From Massilia sp. UBA2604 (GTDB lineage Bacteria; Pseudomonadota; Gammaproteobacteria; Burkholderiales; Burkholderiaceae_D): a stretch of 19,058 nt of DNA. The stretch spans positions 1-19,058 of the forward strand of contig DDKG01000265.1 in NCBI GenBank assembly GCA_002339265.1, read 5' to 3'. Made by a program: the position numbers and the translations under genes. Positions 1 to 6,978 of this stretch are shown here, one piece after another (within the stretch, counting starts at the first letter, position 1; each line of letters starts with the position of its first letter). The notes beneath the pieces were generated by a model. It had not been told where the DNA came from. It did no database searches and saw nothing but the letters and a program-made list of their open reading frames with translations.

Positions 1-38
1 TCGGCGTACCAGTGATTAACGAATATGGAAGGACTACG

Positions 39-2108
39 ATGACGACCGCTACCAATCCCCTCCTCGACTTTTCCGGCCTGCCGCGCTTCGACGCGATCAA
101 GCCCGAACACGTCACGCCCGCCATCGAGCAGCTGATCGCGGAAGCGAACGCCGTGGTGGCCAAGCTCGAAGCTCCTGTGGATGACGTCACCTGGGACACC
201 CTGGCCCCGCTCGACGACGCCAGCGAACGCCTGGGCCGCGCCTGGGGCGTGGTCGGCCACCTGAACCACGTGGTGGACACGCCCGAACTGCGCGCCACCT
301 ATAACGAGAACCAGCCGAAAGTGGTGGAGTTTTCCACCGCCATCGGCCAGAACGAGGCGCTGTTCGCCAAATACAAGCAGCTGCGCAACGGCCCGCACTG
401 GGACAGCCTGAATCCGGTGCGCCAGCGCATCGTCGAGAACGCCCTGCGCGACTTCCGCCTGGGCGGCGCCGAACTGCCGGAAGACAAAAAGCCGCGCTTC
501 GCCGAAATCCAGGAGCAGCAGTCGCAACTGTCGACGCGCTTCTCGGAAAACGTGCTGGACGCGACCAACGACTACAAGCTGGTGGTCGAGAACGAAGACG
601 AACTGGCCGGCCTGCCGGACGATGTAAAAGCAGCCGCGAAAGCCGCCGCCGAACGCGATGGCAAGGGCGGCTGGCTGTTCACCCTGCACTTCCCGTCCTA
701 CTTCCCGGTGCTGCAGTTCGCCGACAACCGCGATCTGCGCGAGAAGATCTACCGCGCCAGCGCCACCAAGGCGTCGGATGCCGGCATCATGTTTACCGAG
801 GTCGAGAAGTGGGACAACTCCTCGAACATCGTCAACCTGCTCAAGCTGCGCAACGAAGAGGCGCGCCTGCTCGACTACGGCAGCTTCGCCGACGTCTCGC
901 TGGTGGCCAAGATGGCGCAGAGCCCGCAGCACGTGATCGAATTCCTCGAAGACCTGGCGCGCCGCGCGCGTCCGTTCGCCGAGAAGGACCTGCTTGAACT
1001 GCGCGAATTCGCGCGCACCGAGCTGGGCATCGACGAACTGCAATCCTGGGACGTCACCTATGCGTCCGAAAAGCTGCGCGAGAAGCGCTATGCCTTCTCG
1101 GCCCAGGAAGTGAAGGAATACTTCCCCGAACATAAGGTGCTCGAAGGCCTGTTCGGCGTGATCCGCCAGCTGTTCGAAGCCGACGTCATCCCCGAGGACG
1201 CGCCGGTATGGCACCCCGATGTGCGCTTCTTCCGCATCGAGCGCAACGGCCAGCTGGTCGGCCAGTTCTACCTCGACCCGTATGCGCGCGCCGGCAAGGC
1301 CCAGGGCGCCTGGATGAACGATGCGCGCGGCCGCCGCCTGCTGGCTGGCGGCGCGGTGCAGACGCCGGTCGCCTACCTGGTCTGCAATTTCACGCCGCCA
1401 GCGATGGTCGATGGCGTGCTGCAGCCGTCGCTGTTCACGCACGACGAAGTGACGACGCTGTTCCACGAATTCGGCCATGGCCTGCACCATATGCTGACCG
1501 AAGTCGAAGAGCTATCGGTGGCCGGCATCTCGGGCGTCGAATGGGATGCGGTGGAGCTGCCGTCGCAGTTCATGGAAAACTTCTGCTGGGAGTGGGACAA
1601 GCTGCAGCAGATGACGGCGCACTACAAGACCGGCGAACCGCTGCCGCGCGCGCTGTACGACAAGATGCTGGCGGCGAAGAACTTCCAGTCCGGGATGCAG
1701 ACCCTGCGCCAGGTCGAGTTCTCGCTGATCGACATGCACCTGCACTACGATTTCGATCCGCACAGCCAGGAAGTGCAAAGCCTGGTGGACGACATCCGCC
1801 GCAACTTCGCCGTCATCACGCCGCCGTCGTTCAATCGCTTCCAGCATTCGTTCAGCCATATCTTCGCGGGCGGTTATGCGGCCGGCTACTACAGCTATAA
1901 ATGGGCCGAAGTGCTGTCCGCCGACGCCTATGCCGCATTCGAGGAAGCCGTCGAAGGCGGCGCCGACCTGTTCGACACCGGACGCCGCTTCCATCGCGAG
2001 ATCCTCGCCGTGGGCGGTTCGCGTCCGGCGCTCGAATCGTTCAAGGCTTTCCGCGGCCGCGAACCGTCGATCGACGCCCTGCTGCGCCATAGCGGCATGA
2101 ATGCCTGA
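39..2108 (+). CDS. prlC: Oligopeptidase A, M3 family zinc metallopeptidase
   Basis: Cytoplasmic oligopeptidase that cleaves short peptides, such as signal-peptide remnants and proteasome-like products, in the thimet oligopeptidase/OpdA family. The protein is 689 residues, the usual length for PrlC. The zinc site is HEFGH at residues 476-480: H476 and H480 are ligands and E477 is catalytic. The third ligand is expected at E506 in the stretch WDAVELPSQ, in line with the family spacing. I chose the ATG at 39 because it has an AAGGA-like ribosome site a few bases upstream and gives the usual N-terminus (MTTATNPLLDF). An in-frame ATG at 12 would add nine residues and has no good ribosome site. The gene is followed at once by a strong terminator, so it probably ends its transcript. 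Family assignment is firm; the symbol follows from similarity. Confidence 0.95.
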   Translation: MTTATNPLLDFSGLPRFDAIKPEHVTPAIEQLIAEANAVVAKLEAPVDDVTWDTLAPLDDASERLGRAWGVVGHLNHVVDTPELRATYNENQPKVVEFSTAIGQNEALFAKYKQLRNGPHWDSLNPVRQRIVENALRDFRLGGAELPEDKKPRFAEIQEQQSQLSTRFSENVLDATNDYKLVVENEDELAGLPDDVKAAAKAAAERDGKGGWLFTLHFPSYFPVLQFADNRDLREKIYRASATKASDAGIMFTEVEKWDNSSNIVNLLKLRNEEARLLDYGSFADVSLVAKMAQSPQHVIEFLEDLARRARPFAEKDLLELREFARTELGIDELQSWDVTYASEKLREKRYAFSAQEVKEYFPEHKVLEGLFGVIRQLFEADVIPEDAPVWHPDVRFFRIERNGQLVGQFYLDPYARAGKAQGAWMNDARGRRLLAGGAVQTPVAYLVCNFTPPAMVDGVLQPSLFTHDEVTTLFHEFGHGLHHMLTEVEELSVAGISGVEWDAVELPSQFMENFCWEWDKLQQMTAHYKTGEPLPRALYDKMLAAKNFQSGMQTLRQVEFSLIDMHLHYDFDPHSQEVQSLVDDIRRNFAVITPPSFNRFQHSFSHIFAGGYAAGYYSYKWAEVLSADAYAAFEEAVEGGADLFDTGRRFHREILAVGGSRPALESFKAFRGREPSIDALLRHSGMNA

Positions 2109-2127
2109 CCGTTCAAAACACCGCACC

Positions 2128-2155
2128 GGAGGGCGAAAGCCCTCCTCTTTTTTTT
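2128..2155 (+). terminator. Rho-independent terminator of prlC
   Basis: A perfect 7-bp GC stem (GGAGGGC / GCCCTCC) closed by a GAAA tetraloop is followed by TC and eight T residues. It begins 20 bases after the prlC stop codon and ends 10 bases before holC, so holC needs its own promoter or read-through. Confidence 0.93.
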
Positions 2156-2164
2156 AGTGATGCA

Positions 2165-2590
2165 ATGACCCGGATCGACTTCCATACCAATATCCCCGAT
2201 AAGCTGTCGTATGCCTGCCGGCTGGCGCGCAAGGCATATGGCGCGCGCGCCAAAGTCGTGGTGCTGGCAGAAAGTAGTGAACAGGCCGAGGCATTGAATG
2301 CGGCGCTGTGGAACGTGGGGGATACCGATTTCATTCCGCACGTGATGGCCGGCGATCCGCTGGCGCCGCAAACGCCGATCGTGATTACCGATAATGAAGA
2401 CGCGACCTTGCCGCACCACGATATGCTGGTGAACCTCACGCGCCGCACGCCGAACAATTTTGCGCAATTCGCGCGCGTGTTCGAAATCATTTCGCTTGAT
2501 GAAGAAGATGCCGCCGAAGGACGCAAACGCTATGTCGCATATAAAAAGCAATCCTATCCATTGACCCACTTCGTCGCAGGACAGACATGA
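2165..2590 (+). CDS. holC: DNA polymerase III chi subunit
   Basis: HolC (chi) is the clamp-loader accessory subunit that links the replisome to single-strand-binding protein. The 141-residue protein begins MTRIDFHTNIPDKLSYACRL and contains the family's conserved pattern: an N-terminal segment in which the paired Cys/Lys helix is followed by a VVVLAES-type strand, then a PHVMAGDPLAPQTPIVIT-like strand-turn, and a C-terminal YVAYKKQSYPLTHF segment. It ends with an ATGA overlap with the next gene, so the two are translationally coupled. The spacing to the upstream terminator leaves almost no room for a conventional promoter; transcription may start inside the end of prlC. In many proteobacteria holC sits beside pepA and valS; here it follows a different peptidase gene. 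Confidence 0.93.
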   Translation: MTRIDFHTNIPDKLSYACRLARKAYGARAKVVVLAESSEQAEALNAALWNVGDTDFIPHVMAGDPLAPQTPIVITDNEDATLPHHDMLVNLTRRTPNNFAQFARVFEIISLDEEDAAEGRKRYVAYKKQSYPLTHFVAGQT

Positions 2591-3012
2591 ACCAGGATCC
2601 CGCTTTCGACGCCAGCATTCCCGTATTGACCGAGGTCGTCGCCGATTCGCCGGCGCCGGCCGCGCCAGTGGCGGCAGCCGCTCCCGCTGCGGCGCCAGCC
2701 GCCACCGCTGCCACCGATGACGACACCGCGGATACACCGGAAGCCCTGGAACGACGGGCCGCCGACCGCTGGAGCGGCGAGCAGTGGAGCGTCATGGAAC
2801 GCCGCCTCACCGAACGCGTGCTGCAGCAATTGCAGGGCCGGATCGATTTCGTGCTCGAACAGCGGCTGCGCGACGGCATCGCCGAAGCGGTGGATAAAGC
2901 GATGGCGGGTTTTTCGGCCGAGATTCGCACAAGCCTGCATGAATCCTTGGGCCAGGCCGTGAGCCGCGCCGTTTCACAAGAAATTGCCCATCTCCAGACC
3001 CTGGGAAAATAA
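2587..3012 (+). CDS. Unknown protein, Ala/Pro-rich N-terminus and amphipathic helical C-terminus, coupled to holC
   Basis: I do not recognise a named family with certainty. The 141-residue protein has an acidic Ala/Pro-rich, probably disordered N-terminal half (about residues 1-55). Its C-terminal half (about 60-141) is strongly helical with heptad-like spacing: WSVMERRLTERVLQQLQGR is followed by FVLEQRLRDGIAEAVDKAM. There is no signal peptide and no membrane segment. It starts inside the holC stop codon (ATGA), so it is in the same operon and translationally coupled. This context makes a replication- or nucleoid-related role possible, but that is only inference. The low-complexity part could look like a frame artefact; the ordered helical second half and the coupling argue that it is a real gene. 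Confidence 0.8.
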   Translation: MNQDPAFDASIPVLTEVVADSPAPAAPVAAAAPAAAPAATAATDDDTADTPEALERRAADRWSGEQWSVMERRLTERVLQQLQGRIDFVLEQRLRDGIAEAVDKAMAGFSAEIRTSLHESLGQAVSRAVSQEIAHLQTLGK

Positions 3013-3156
3013 CCCCATATGCATTAACGATTTGCCATTAATTTGATTCGAAATCACCCCGCGCACGATTGTCATTCATATTTGACGATTAAATAGTAAA
3101 ATCCCTGCGCGGCACTTCGAAACGAATCGAATCACCTAAATCAAGGATGAAACAAA
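3013..3156 (+). promoter_or_regulatory. AT-rich leader and probable promoter region of the H-NS gene
   Basis: This 144-base gap is clearly richer in A/T than the genes around it. It holds several poor to fair promoter-like hexamers: TTGTCA at 3069, TTGACG at 3082, TAGTAA at 3094 and TAAAAT at 3097. None are paired at 16-18 bp, so I do not assign a start site. AT-rich tracts of this kind suit autoregulation by H-NS (established for E. coli hns, inferred here). An AAGGA ribosome site lies at 3143-3147. Confidence 0.35.
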
Positions 3157-3489
3157 ATGGCAAACATCGATCTGTCGGGTTATAACCTCGCCGAGCTGAA
3201 GGGTCTTCAATTCGATATCGAAAAGGAGATCAAAAACCGCCAGCAGCAAGACGTCAAGAAAGCGCGTGAGCAGATTCTCGAGATCGCCCAGAATATGGGA
3301 ATCTCGGTGGAAGAATTGCTGGCCAAGGGCGGCGGCAAAGGCAAGAAAGCGGGCAGCGGCGCCAAGGTGAATCCGCAATACCACAATCCGGCCGACAATT
3401 CCCAGACCTGGACCGGCCGCGGCCGCCAACCGAAATGGGTCGTGGAAGCGCTGGGCAAGGGCAAGTCGCTGGACGATCTGCGTATCTGA
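3157..3489 (+). CDS. H-NS family nucleoid-associated histone-like protein
   Basis: This is a 110-residue xenogeneic-silencing/nucleoid protein of the short beta-proteobacterial H-NS type (BpH3/Bv3F-like). An N-terminal coiled-coil oligomerisation region spans about residues 8-50 (LAELKGLQFDIEKEIKNRQ and on). A Gly/Lys-rich linker runs about 57-70. The C-terminal AT-hook-like DNA-binding domain has the motif TWTGRGRQPKW at residues 84-94, where R88, G89 and R90 form the minor-groove loop. The protein is predicted to bind AT-rich DNA and repress transferred genes. The start ATG has an AAGGA ribosome site eight to ten bases upstream. It appears monocistronic, between an AT-rich leader and a long hairpin. 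The genome probably has further paralogues of this family, so I give no gene symbol. Confidence 0.95.
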   Translation: MANIDLSGYNLAELKGLQFDIEKEIKNRQQQDVKKAREQILEIAQNMGISVEELLAKGGGKGKKAGSGAKVNPQYHNPADNSQTWTGRGRQPKWVVEALGKGKSLDDLRI

Positions 3490-3508
3490 CCGCTTCCTGT
3501 CAATTCAT

Positions 3509-3541
3509 CGTGGGGTGGACGGCTTTGCCGCCCACCCCACG
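3509..3541 (+). terminator. Long GC-rich hairpin after the H-NS gene, without a T-tract
   Basis: The arms CGTGGGGTGG and CCACCCCACG pair perfectly. The stem continues through an A/C mismatch to CGGC/GCCG around a TTT loop. The structure lies 20 bases after the H-NS stop codon. Neither side carries the run of T needed for a standard intrinsic terminator. It may act as an mRNA 3'-end stabiliser or an inefficient terminator. It lies only 28 bases before the next start codon. Confidence 0.55.
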
Positions 3542-3569
3542 TGCATTTGAGCATTAAATTCTACGTCCA

Positions 3570-5711
3570 GTGAAACGAACCTCCCTCATCGCCGCTCTCG
3601 TCGGCGCCGCCATCCTGGCCATCGGCACGGCCGTCTACTTTACCGATACCATCGAGCAACGCCCCGGCGCCCTGGCCATCCTGACGCCGCCGATCGCCAA
3701 GACCACGCCATTCTGGCCGGCGCGCGTGAGCCTGTTGGCGGGCGACGGCCGCGACGGCGTGATCGACGGGCCGGCCGGCGCCAACCGCTTCAGCGATCCC
3801 TACGGCGTGGCCATCGGCCCGCGCGGCGCGGTCTATGTCGCCGACGGCGGCGAAGCCAACCGCATCCGCCTGGTGCAGCCCGACGGCACGGTCTCGACCC
3901 TGGCCGGCGGCAAGGAAGGTTTTGCCGACGGCATCGGCGCGGCGGCCGCCTTCCACACCCCGTCCGCCGTGGCGCTCGACCATGAGGGCAACCTGTACGT
4001 GGCCGACACCGGCAACCATGCGATCCGCAAGGTCGCGCCGGACGGCGCCGTCACCACGCTCGCCGGCAGCGGCAGCCCCGGCTACCTGGACGGCGTCGGC
4101 CGCGCGGCCCAGTTCAACGGCCCGGTCGGCGTCGCGGTGGACGACGCCGGCATCGTCTACGTGGCCGACACTTATAACGACCGCATCCGCCGCATCGCGC
4201 CCGACGGCACGGTGACGACGCTGGCCGGCAACGGCAAACCCGGCTTGCTCGATGGAGCGCTGCTGGACGCCGCCTTCGACACCCCGAGCGCGCTGGCGGC
4301 CGGCCGCGACGGCACGCTGTACGTCGCCGACACCGGCAACCACGCGGTGCGCCGCGTCAAGCCCGACGGCACGGTCGACACGCTCGCGATCCCGCTCGAA
4401 GGCGAAGTCCGGCCGCCGCTGCGGCGCCCGGCGGGCCTGGCGCTGACGCGCGACGGCTACCTGTACATCGCCGCCAGTTCCGGCGGCCGCATCCTGCAAT
4501 TGACGCCGGACGGCGAGATGCGCCCGCTGCAGGACACCGACCGACCGCTCGATCCGGCCGGCTTCGGCAGCGACGGCACGGTGCAGCTGTACGGTCCGCG
4601 CGGCATCGCGGTCGGCCGCGACGGCAGCCTGGTGGTGGCCGACGCCAACGGCCACCGCGTGCACCGGCTGGCGCCGCCGCGCGAGGGCGAACCGGCGCCC
4701 AGCATCGCGCGGCCGGCGCTCGTCACCCGCACCGAACCGATGCCATGGCCGGTCGGCCCGCAGGACATGGTGCACGAGGTCGTCGGCGTGATGGGCGAGG
4801 TGCGCGGCGCTTATAACGGCGACAGCCGCCACCATTTCCACGCCGGCCTGGACGTGCGCGCCGACGTCGGCGCGAGGGTGCTGGCGGTATTCCCGTCGAA
4901 AGTGACCGACCCGCACGCCAACTGGGGTTTCAATTCGCTCAGCGAAGGCTTGAGCGTGGGTCCTCTGTCGTACATCCACATGCGCGTCGGCCGCGACCCG
5001 CAGGGCCGGCCGCTCGATCCGCGCTTCCAGATCCTGCGCGACGCCAGGGGCAAGGCCGAACGCGTGCGCGTGCCGCGCGGCACCCGCTTCGCGGTGGGCG
5101 ATGCGCTCGGCACCATCAATGCGATGGCCCACGTCCACCTCGACTACTACCAGGGCGGCAACGTGGTCAATCCGCTCACGCTGCCTTTCGTGGGCTTTAC
5201 CGACACCGTCCCGCCGACCATCCAGCGCATCGCGCTGTACGACAGCGCCGGCAAGCGCATCACGGCGAAGAAGGGCCAGCCGATCCTCTTGTCCCGCAGC
5301 CTGGGCGAGGTCCAGGTGGTCGTCAATGCCTATGACCAGGTCAACGGCAACCTGGCGCGCCGCAAGCTCGGCCTGTACAAGCTGGGCTACCAGCTGTTGC
5401 AGGCGGACGGCACGCCGCTTGCCGGCTACGAGCAGCCGGTCATCACCCAGGTCTTCGACCGCCTGCCGCGCAACCAGGACGCCGTCAAGGCCGTCTACGC
5501 GCCGACCAGCGGCATCACCGTCTATGGCAGCAAGTCGACCCAGTTCGACTATGCGCTCAACAATCGCCTGCAGGACGGCGAGATCGAGACCGGCAGCTGG
5601 CGCATCGGCGAGCTGGCGCCAGGCCGCTACACCCTGCGCATCCACGCCGCCGACTTCGCCGGCAATCTGGCGCTGGAGGGACGCGACCTGGGCTTCGAGG
5701 TAATAGAGTAA
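3570..5711 (+). CDS. Membrane-anchored NHL-repeat beta-propeller fused to an M23 (LytM-fold) peptidase domain
   Basis: The protein has 713 residues. An uncleaved signal anchor or signal peptide occupies residues 4-26 (RTSLIAALVGAAILAIGTAV). Five to six NHL repeats follow at about 52-375, each ending in a signature of the form LYVADTGNHAIRKV + PDGTVTTLAG. A second domain at about 395-545 has M23 metallopeptidase signatures: HAGLD (H424, D428) and HVHLD (H521, H523). These are the HxxxD and HxH zinc-site motifs of LytM-type endopeptidases, so the site looks intact. The remaining 160 residues look beta-rich. Location is the periplasm or outer face of the inner membrane. The inferred role is binding and possible cleavage of cell-wall or carbohydrate polymer. 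The start is GTG with a poor ribosome site; the anchor sequence directly after it supports it. Domain calls are firm; activity is not shown. Confidence 0.85.
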   Translation: MKRTSLIAALVGAAILAIGTAVYFTDTIEQRPGALAILTPPIAKTTPFWPARVSLLAGDGRDGVIDGPAGANRFSDPYGVAIGPRGAVYVADGGEANRIRLVQPDGTVSTLAGGKEGFADGIGAAAAFHTPSAVALDHEGNLYVADTGNHAIRKVAPDGAVTTLAGSGSPGYLDGVGRAAQFNGPVGVAVDDAGIVYVADTYNDRIRRIAPDGTVTTLAGNGKPGLLDGALLDAAFDTPSALAAGRDGTLYVADTGNHAVRRVKPDGTVDTLAIPLEGEVRPPLRRPAGLALTRDGYLYIAASSGGRILQLTPDGEMRPLQDTDRPLDPAGFGSDGTVQLYGPRGIAVGRDGSLVVADANGHRVHRLAPPREGEPAPSIARPALVTRTEPMPWPVGPQDMVHEVVGVMGEVRGAYNGDSRHHFHAGLDVRADVGARVLAVFPSKVTDPHANWGFNSLSEGLSVGPLSYIHMRVGRDPQGRPLDPRFQILRDARGKAERVRVPRGTRFAVGDALGTINAMAHVHLDYYQGGNVVNPLTLPFVGFTDTVPPTIQRIALYDSAGKRITAKKGQPILLSRSLGEVQVVVNAYDQVNGNLARRKLGLYKLGYQLLQADGTPLAGYEQPVITQVFDRLPRNQDAVKAVYAPTSGITVYGSKSTQFDYALNNRLQDGEIETGSWRIGELAPGRYTLRIHAADFAGNLALEGRDLGFEVIE

Positions 5712-5785
5712 GGCCCACGCGGCTGAAGGAACCATCGGCCGCGCGGCATCTGAGCGACTGCCTGCCCTGGGTCGAGAAGGACGGC

Positions 5786-6055
5786 GTGGACAACCACGCG
5801 CCGCTGGAGAAGATCGACTGGCAGGTGCAAGCCTATGGCGAGGCCGGCGACGGCCTGCGCGCCTGGTGCCTGCTGCATGGCATGCCGCTGCGCGAATTCG
5901 CCTGGAGCACGCGCCACGAACAAGCCGGCTTCACGCATAACGCCCACTACCTGGTGCGGCCCGACGGCCATGTCGCCCTGTGCGATCCGAGCGCCGGGCC
6001 GGACGCGGTCGCCCATTACTTCCGCGACCGCGCCTACCGGCGCTTCTGCGACTGA
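5786..6055 (+). CDS. Small protein resembling the C-terminal thioredoxin-like domain of FAD-dependent aromatic monooxygenases, possibly a gene remnant
   Basis: From the GTG at 5786 the product is 89 residues. The pattern IDWQVQAYGE, then HGMPLREFAW, then AHYLVRPDGHVALCDPSAG, then HYFRDRAYRRF resembles, from memory, the C-terminal thioredoxin-fold domain of class A flavoprotein hydroxylases, where an LVRPDGHVA strand is typical. The FAD-binding and substrate domains (several hundred residues) are absent. The frame stays open far upstream, and the peptide between 5723 and 5786 (LKEPSAARHLSDCLPWVEKD) looks like continuing coding sequence, but it has no ATG, GTG or TTG. The true start is either GTG 5786, a CTG at 5723, or lost. 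No good ribosome site is visible. It follows the NHL-M23 gene by 74 bases. It may be a decayed fragment or a real small protein. Confidence 0.5.
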   Translation: MDNHAPLEKIDWQVQAYGEAGDGLRAWCLLHGMPLREFAWSTRHEQAGFTHNAHYLVRPDGHVALCDPSAGPDAVAHYFRDRAYRRFCD

Positions 6056-6094
6056 CAGTCCACTTTACCCAGGTGGCATGGAATGCTCAAAACC

Positions 6095-6116
6095 ATCTAG
6101 ACATCAATGTCTAGAT
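6095..6116. promoter_or_regulatory. Perfect 22-bp palindrome, probable operator before the SIMPL gene
   Basis: Ten-base arms ATCTAGACAT and ATGTCTAGAT are separated by the two bases CA. The site is AT-rich for this genome and lies 49 bases before the next start codon. TAGACA (6098-6103) inside the left arm could be a -35 element, with TAAGCT (6121-6126) as a weak -10 after a 17-bp spacer. No T-tract follows, so it is not a standard terminator. The most likely reading is a dimeric repressor site overlapping a promoter. The regulator is unknown. Confidence 0.6.
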
Positions 6117-6164
6117 AACCTAAGCTGAAGTCACCGGGAACCCTCCCGCCTCACAAGGACCGTT

Positions 6165-6866
6165 ATGCTGAAGAAACTCGCCGTCACGCTCGCCATTGCT
6201 TCCTGCGCCGCATTCGCCCCCGTCCAGGCAGCCGATCTGCCGACCTACCCCTTCATCCACGTGAACGCCGGCGCCAGCCTGCACGTGATGCCGGACACGG
6301 GCGAGATCGATTTCGAGATCGTCAGCCTCGACCCCGACCTGGAGGCCGCCTGGAAGCTGGTGAGCGAACGGCTCGAGGCCAGCCGCGCGCTGCTCGCCCA
6401 GCATGGCGTCGCGGTCGACGACATCTCGGTGCAGGACCTGCTGCGCCGCCCTCTCAAGCAGGGCGACACGGTGCAGGCGATCGAGACCCGCGCCGCGGTC
6501 CACGCCACGGTGCGCAACCTGGATAGTTGGACGGCGCTGATCCAGGCCCTGATGACGCTGCCGAACGTCGAATCGCTGGCGGTCGCCTTCAGCCGCAGCG
6601 ACGCCGACAAGATCGAGGCGGAACTGGTGAGCCAGGCCCTGGGTGCGGCGCGCCTGAAGGCGCAGAACATCGCGCGCGGCATCGGCGCCAGATTGGGACC
6701 GGCGAACGGCGTGGCGCTGGCGCCGCTGAAGAACCTGTCGAACGCGATGGGCCTGGCCACCGACGGCCCGCGCTATACCCCGGTCGCCACGGTGCGCGAT
6801 CCGCTGCTGGTGAGCGCGCAGAAGCTGGTGCAGGGCGTGGACGTGATCTACCGGATCGGCAAGTAA
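6165..6866 (+). CDS. Periplasmic SIMPL-domain (DUF541) protein
   Basis: This is a 233-residue exported protein. A signal peptide at residues 1-22 (MLKKLAVTLAIASCAAFAPVQA) ends in an AXA-type cleavage site. The rest matches the SIMPL/DUF541 fold: an early strand GEIDFEIVSLDPDLEAAW, a WKLVSERLEASRALLAQHGVAVDDISVQDL segment, and the ALGAARLKAQNIARGIGARLG helix characteristic of the family. Members (for example E. coli YggE) are periplasmic or envelope proteins linked to stress tolerance; the molecular function is not settled. The ATG follows an AAGGAC ribosome site. The gene appears to be separately transcribed, with the 22-bp palindrome as its likely control site. It is unclear whether it has any link with the CHAD gene that follows. 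Confidence 0.88.
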   Translation: MLKKLAVTLAIASCAAFAPVQAADLPTYPFIHVNAGASLHVMPDTGEIDFEIVSLDPDLEAAWKLVSERLEASRALLAQHGVAVDDISVQDLLRRPLKQGDTVQAIETRAAVHATVRNLDSWTALIQALMTLPNVESLAVAFSRSDADKIEAELVSQALGAARLKAQNIARGIGARLGPANGVALAPLKNLSNAMGLATDGPRYTPVATVRDPLLVSAQKLVQGVDVIYRIGK

Positions 6867-6890
6867 GGGCGCGCCGGCTGGCGCGGCGCA

Positions 6891-6908
6891 ATGTCATCCA
6901 CCTGTCAT
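6891..6908 (+). promoter_or_regulatory. PhoB-box-like direct repeat upstream of the CHAD gene
   Basis: The sequence shows ATGTCAT, four bases (CCAC), then CTGTCAT. This is the PhoB arrangement of two 7-bp CTGTCAT-type repeats with an 11-bp period; 13 of 14 repeat positions match the E. coli consensus. A weaker third unit may begin at 6913. TATGCT at 6938-6943 could be the -10 element. The start codon at 6979 follows at a normal leader distance. Binding by PhoB is inferred. Confidence 0.65.
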
Positions 6909-6978
6909 GAAGTGGCAAGCTGGGCAGTAAGCAGGAGTATGCTTGGGCAATCTACATTCTGTCAGCAGGAGGACCAAC

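Noticed and set aside
1..38. Sequence before prlC
   Set aside because: Too short to judge; it holds only the ribosome site and no recognisable gene end.
3561..5735. Long minus-strand open frame (724 codons) opposite the NHL-M23 gene
   Set aside because: It mirrors the NHL repeats, is rich in Arg, Ala, Val and His as antisense GC-rich frames are, and has no domain or ribosome site.
6913..6919. Possible third PhoB repeat
   Set aside because: TGGCAAG matches the repeat unit poorly; only the first two units are counted.
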